Below are positions 5,272 to 7,189 of a stretch of DNA of 7,189 bases, in pieces. This DNA is from Clostridia bacterium (GTDB taxonomy: Bacteria > Bacillota > Clostridia > Oscillospirales > CAG-272). Under the pieces are notes generated by a model. It was not told the DNA's origin, made no database searches, and saw only the letters and a list, made by a program, of their open reading frames with translations. Position 1 is the stretch's first letter. Each line of letters opens with the position of its first letter. Where the stretch lies: the NCBI GenBank assembly GCA_017455945.1, contig JAFTLM010000270.1, positions 1 to 7,189 on the forward strand, read 5' to 3'. Both the position numbers and the translations under genes were made by a program.

Positions 5272-6306
5272 ATGAAAATTGCTTTTTTTGATACAAAACC
5301 CTACGACAAGCCCTCTTTTGACCGCTTTGGAGAGCAAAACGGCATCAAATTCAAATATTTTGAGACCAAACTTAACGAGGACACAGCAGAGCTTGCGTCG
5401 GGATTTGACGGAGTATGCGTCTTTGTAAACGACACGGTAAATGCCGCTGTTATAGATAAATTGGTGGATTTAAACGTAAAAGTTGTTGCACTCAGGTGCG
5501 CGGGCTTCAACAACGTAGATATGAAATACGCATTTGAAAAGATTCACGTCCTGCGTGTTCCGGCTTATTCACCTTACGCTGTGGCGGAGCACGCCATCGC
5601 TATGTTGCTGACATCCATAAGAAGAATACACAAGGCGTATATACGCACACGCGATTTCAATTTCAGTCTCAACGGCATGACGGGCTTCGACCTTCACGGC
5701 AAAACTGTTGGCGTTATAGGTACGGGGCGAATCGGAAAAGCCTTTATAAACATTTGTCTTGGGTTCGGAATGAAGGTTCTGGCTTACGACAAATTCCACG
5801 ATACGGAACTTGAAAAAAGCGAAGCGGTTTCTTACGTTTCGCTTGACGAGCTTTTTACTTCAAGCGACATTATTTCGCTTCACTGCCCGCTTAACGATGA
5901 AACCTATCACGTAATAGACGGTGACACTATCAAAAAATGCAAGCGCGGCGTGGTAATAATCAACACCTCCAGAGGCGCGCTTGTAGACGCGGAGGCTATT
6001 CTTGAGGGCATAAAGTCAAGACAGATCGGTGCGGCTTGTCTTGACGTCTACGAAGAGGAATCCGACCTGTTTTTTGAGGACCGCTCGGGTCACATTATCG
6101 ACGACGACATATTGGCGCGGCTTATATCGATGCCAAACGTAATTGTAACGTCGCACCAAGCCTTTCTCACTGAAGAGGCTTTGGCAAACATTGCCGAGAC
6201 CACTGTAAACAATCTTGTGGAATTTGCAAAAAACGGACAGTGCCCCAACGAGCTTTGCTACCGTTGCGGAAGTGCTGAGGATTGCAAGCTCGGAAAATGC
6301 TTTTAA
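5272..6306 (+). CDS. ldhA: D-lactate dehydrogenase (NAD-dependent 2-hydroxyacid dehydrogenase) with cysteine-rich C-terminal tail
   Basis: Reduces pyruvate to D-lactate with NADH, regenerating NAD in the cytoplasm; a related 2-oxoacid substrate (such as an aromatic one) is possible. Of 344 residues, the body aligns closely with E. coli LdhA: FVND near 51-54, LRCAGFNNVD at 74-83, VPAYSPYAVAEHA, the NAD loop G150-x-G152-x-x-G155 with Asp173 favouring NAD over NADP, and catalytic Arg234 (NTSRG), Glu263 (DVYEEE) and His295 (SHQAF). E. coli LdhA ends soon after CPNEL. Here the same CPNEL (324-328) is followed by 16 more residues, CYRCGSAEDCKLGKCF, giving cysteines 324, 329, 332, 338 and 343. The start is ATG 5272 with AAGGAGG at 5259-5265; the 23 codons upstream in frame run through the promoter and are not used. 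First gene of a rightward operon, 16 bp before the Fe-S gene, and divergent from the Crp/Fnr regulator. The enzyme family is secure; the tail's function is unknown. Confidence 0.9.
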   Translation: MKIAFFDTKPYDKPSFDRFGEQNGIKFKYFETKLNEDTAELASGFDGVCVFVNDTVNAAVIDKLVDLNVKVVALRCAGFNNVDMKYAFEKIHVLRVPAYSPYAVAEHAIAMLLTSIRRIHKAYIRTRDFNFSLNGMTGFDLHGKTVGVIGTGRIGKAFINICLGFGMKVLAYDKFHDTELEKSEAVSYVSLDELFTSSDIISLHCPLNDETYHVIDGDTIKKCKRGVVIINTSRGALVDAEAILEGIKSRQIGAACLDVYEEESDLFFEDRSGHIIDDDILARLISMPNVIVTSHQAFLTEEALANIAETTVNNLVEFAKNGQCPNELCYRCGSAEDCKLGKCF

Positions 6307-6322
6307 CTAAGGAGAAATTGAT

Positions 6323-7018
6323 ATGTTAAGAAAAATAATCAGAATAGACGAGGGAAAATGCAACGGCTGCGGTGCCTGTGCGGCGGCTTGCCACGAAGGT
6401 GCTATCGAAATGGTAGGCGGAAAAGCAAAGCTTACACGTGAGGACTACTGCGACGGACTTGGCGACTGTCTCCCTGCCTGCCCAACAAACGCCATAACCT
6501 TTGAGGAACGTGAGGCTCCCGCATACGACGAGGATGCGGTACGTCAGGCAAAAATGCAGAAGTTCGGTGTCAAGCTTCCCTGCGGCTGTCCCGGCACTCA
6601 ATCAAAGGAAATAAAACGCGAAAGTGCTCCCACGGCGAAAGTTGGAGCCGTCACAAGCCGGCTTTCCCAATGGCCCTGCCAGATAAAGCTTGTGCCGACA
6701 AATGCCCCCTATTTTGACGGTGCAAATCTGCTTATTGCCGCCGACTGTACGGCGTTCGCTTACGGAAACTTTCACAACGAGTTTATACGAAATCACATCA
6801 CGCTCATAGGATGCCCCAAGCTTGACGAAGGCGATTACGCCGAAAAGCTTACGGCTATTATCGCAAACAACAACATAAAAAGCGTGAAAATAGTCCGAAT
6901 GGAGGTTCCCTGCTGCGGAGGAATAGAAAACGCGGCAAAACGAGCTTTACAGGCAAGTGGGAAATTCATTCCGTGGCAGGTGGTGACTATCTCCACAGAC
7001 GGAAAAATTCTTGATTAA
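6323..7018 (+). CDS. Ferredoxin-like 4Fe-4S protein with a conserved cysteine-rich C-terminal domain
   Basis: 231 residues with 14 cysteines. The N-terminal 60 are a ferredoxin domain: C13-x2-C16-x2-C19-x3-C23 supplies one complete [4Fe-4S] motif. The second, YCDGLGDCLPACP, has cysteines 43, 49 and 53, but Leu46 stands where the middle cysteine of CxxCxxCxxxCP would be, so a [3Fe-4S] centre, an outside ligand or rewired pairing is implied. After a linker comes PCGCPG (87-91), then a domain with QWPC (119), AADCTAFAYGNFH (142), GCPKLD (164) and VPCCGG (197-198). I recognise this architecture from clostridial and archaeal proteins often beside hybrid-cluster or flavodiiron genes, but know no proven reaction. 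Start ATG 6323 has AAGGAG nearby and lies 16 bp after ldhA. Probable role: electron carrier, or oxidoreductase subunit linking NADH, D-lactate or a partner to the downstream FprA. The Fe-S call is firm, the role is inference. Confidence 0.85.
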   Translation: MLRKIIRIDEGKCNGCGACAAACHEGAIEMVGGKAKLTREDYCDGLGDCLPACPTNAITFEEREAPAYDEDAVRQAKMQKFGVKLPCGCPGTQSKEIKRESAPTAKVGAVTSRLSQWPCQIKLVPTNAPYFDGANLLIAADCTAFAYGNFHNEFIRNHITLIGCPKLDEGDYAEKLTAIIANNNIKSVKIVRMEVPCCGGIENAAKRALQASGKFIPWQVVTISTDGKILD

Positions 7019-7033
7019 ATTAACAAAATATTG

Positions 7034-7062
7034 TTGAATTTACATTACATATGTGTTATAAT
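7034..7062 (+). promoter_or_regulatory. Predicted promoter of the flavodiiron gene
   Basis: TTGAAT (7034-7039), a 17-bp spacer and exact TATAAT (7057-7062), with TG one base upstream of the -10 (extended -10). It lies in the 74-bp gap after the Fe-S gene, so the flavodiiron gene can be made separately from ldhA. The -35 overlaps a partial copy of the regulator dyad (7033-7046), and a weaker dyad AACAA-N4-TTGTT lies just upstream (7022-7035). Confidence 0.75.
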
Positions 7063-7092
7063 CATAAAAAACACAACACAGAGGTGACTTGA

Positions 7093-7189
7093 ATGACAAT
7101 TACAAACGATATCAAATACATTGGTGTCAACGACCACAAGGTAGACCTTTTTGAGGGACAGTACGTCGTTCCCAACGGAATGTCCTACA
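7093..7189 (+). CDS. fprA: FprA-type flavodiiron protein, N-terminal 32 codons only (gene runs off the window)
   Basis: The reading frame from ATG 7093 stays open to the right edge. GAGGTGA (7081-7087) is the ribosome site. The opening residues read as a DIKYIGVNDHKVDLFEGQY stretch followed by VVPNGMSY, which is the signature beginning of FprA/flavodiiron proteins: a metallo-beta-lactamase-like diiron domain fused to flavodoxin. These are cytoplasmic enzymes that reduce O2 to water or NO to N2O, fed by rubredoxin, NADH-linked reductase or coenzyme F420. The diiron ligand motif (HxExD) and the flavodoxin domain lie beyond the window, so completeness cannot be judged. Context with the Crp/Fnr regulator, D-lactate dehydrogenase and the Fe-S protein fits oxygen or NO detoxification in an anaerobe. 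The call rests on the N-terminus only; alternatives within the flavodiiron family (norV-like) cannot be excluded. Confidence 0.8.
   Translation, partial: MTITNDIKYIGVNDHKVDLFEGQYVVPNGMSY

Noticed and set aside
1..7189. CRISPR array, tRNA, IS ends or att sites
   Set aside because: No regularly spaced repeats, cloverleaf-like sequence, transposase or flanking direct repeats were seen on either strand.

Overview
The window looks like part of an anaerobic Firmicutes genome of the class Clostridia, probably an Oscillospiraceae or Lachnospiraceae-type gut bacterium. The evidence is strong AGGAGG ribosome sites, SigA-type promoters, a Crp/Fnr regulator next to D-lactate dehydrogenase, an Fe-S protein and a flavodiiron protein, and clostridial-type CoaX and ECF sequences. 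It may well come from a metagenome. The first ~112 bases do not fit the rest: they are about 29% GC against roughly 45-50% in sampled stretches elsewhere, and they encode the C-terminal part of a RuvX/YqgF protein on the minus strand. That fragment abuts, head to head, a glycosyltransferase gene that has also lost its 5' end. This points to an assembly chimera or a rearrangement breakpoint.

Layout. (1) 1-112: RuvX fragment (-). (2) 127-2955 (+): a membrane GT2 glycosyltransferase lacking its N-terminus, then a cytoplasmic GH39 beta-xylosidase-like hydrolase, probably one transcript concerned with a glycan. (3) 2966-4512 (-): a CoaX-like gene (type III pantothenate kinase) interrupted by one in-frame TGA, then a six-helix ECF-transporter S component. 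Both are read leftwards from a near-consensus promoter and end at a hairpin terminator facing the GT2/GH39 pair. (4) 4528-5187 (-): a Crp/Fnr-family regulator. (5) 5272-7189 (+): ldhA-type D-lactate dehydrogenase with an added cysteine-rich tail, a 14-cysteine ferredoxin-like protein, and the start of an FprA-type flavodiiron protein running off the right edge.

Regions 4 and 5 form the most coherent module. The regulator and ldhA diverge from overlapping promoters. A perfect inverted repeat lies where a Crp/Fnr protein would activate ldhA (about -41.5) and would also lie just downstream of the regulator's own predicted start site. With FprA downstream, the module reads as an oxygen, nitric oxide or redox-stress response that reroutes electrons; this is inference. 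The CoaX gene is the other notable item. It is disrupted at a phosphate-motif glycine and has also lost four other glycines conserved in the family, yet it keeps its frame, promoter and ribosome site. It is either a decaying pseudogene or a diverged non-kinase paralogue.

No tRNA, rRNA, CRISPR array, IS element or recognisable riboswitch was seen.
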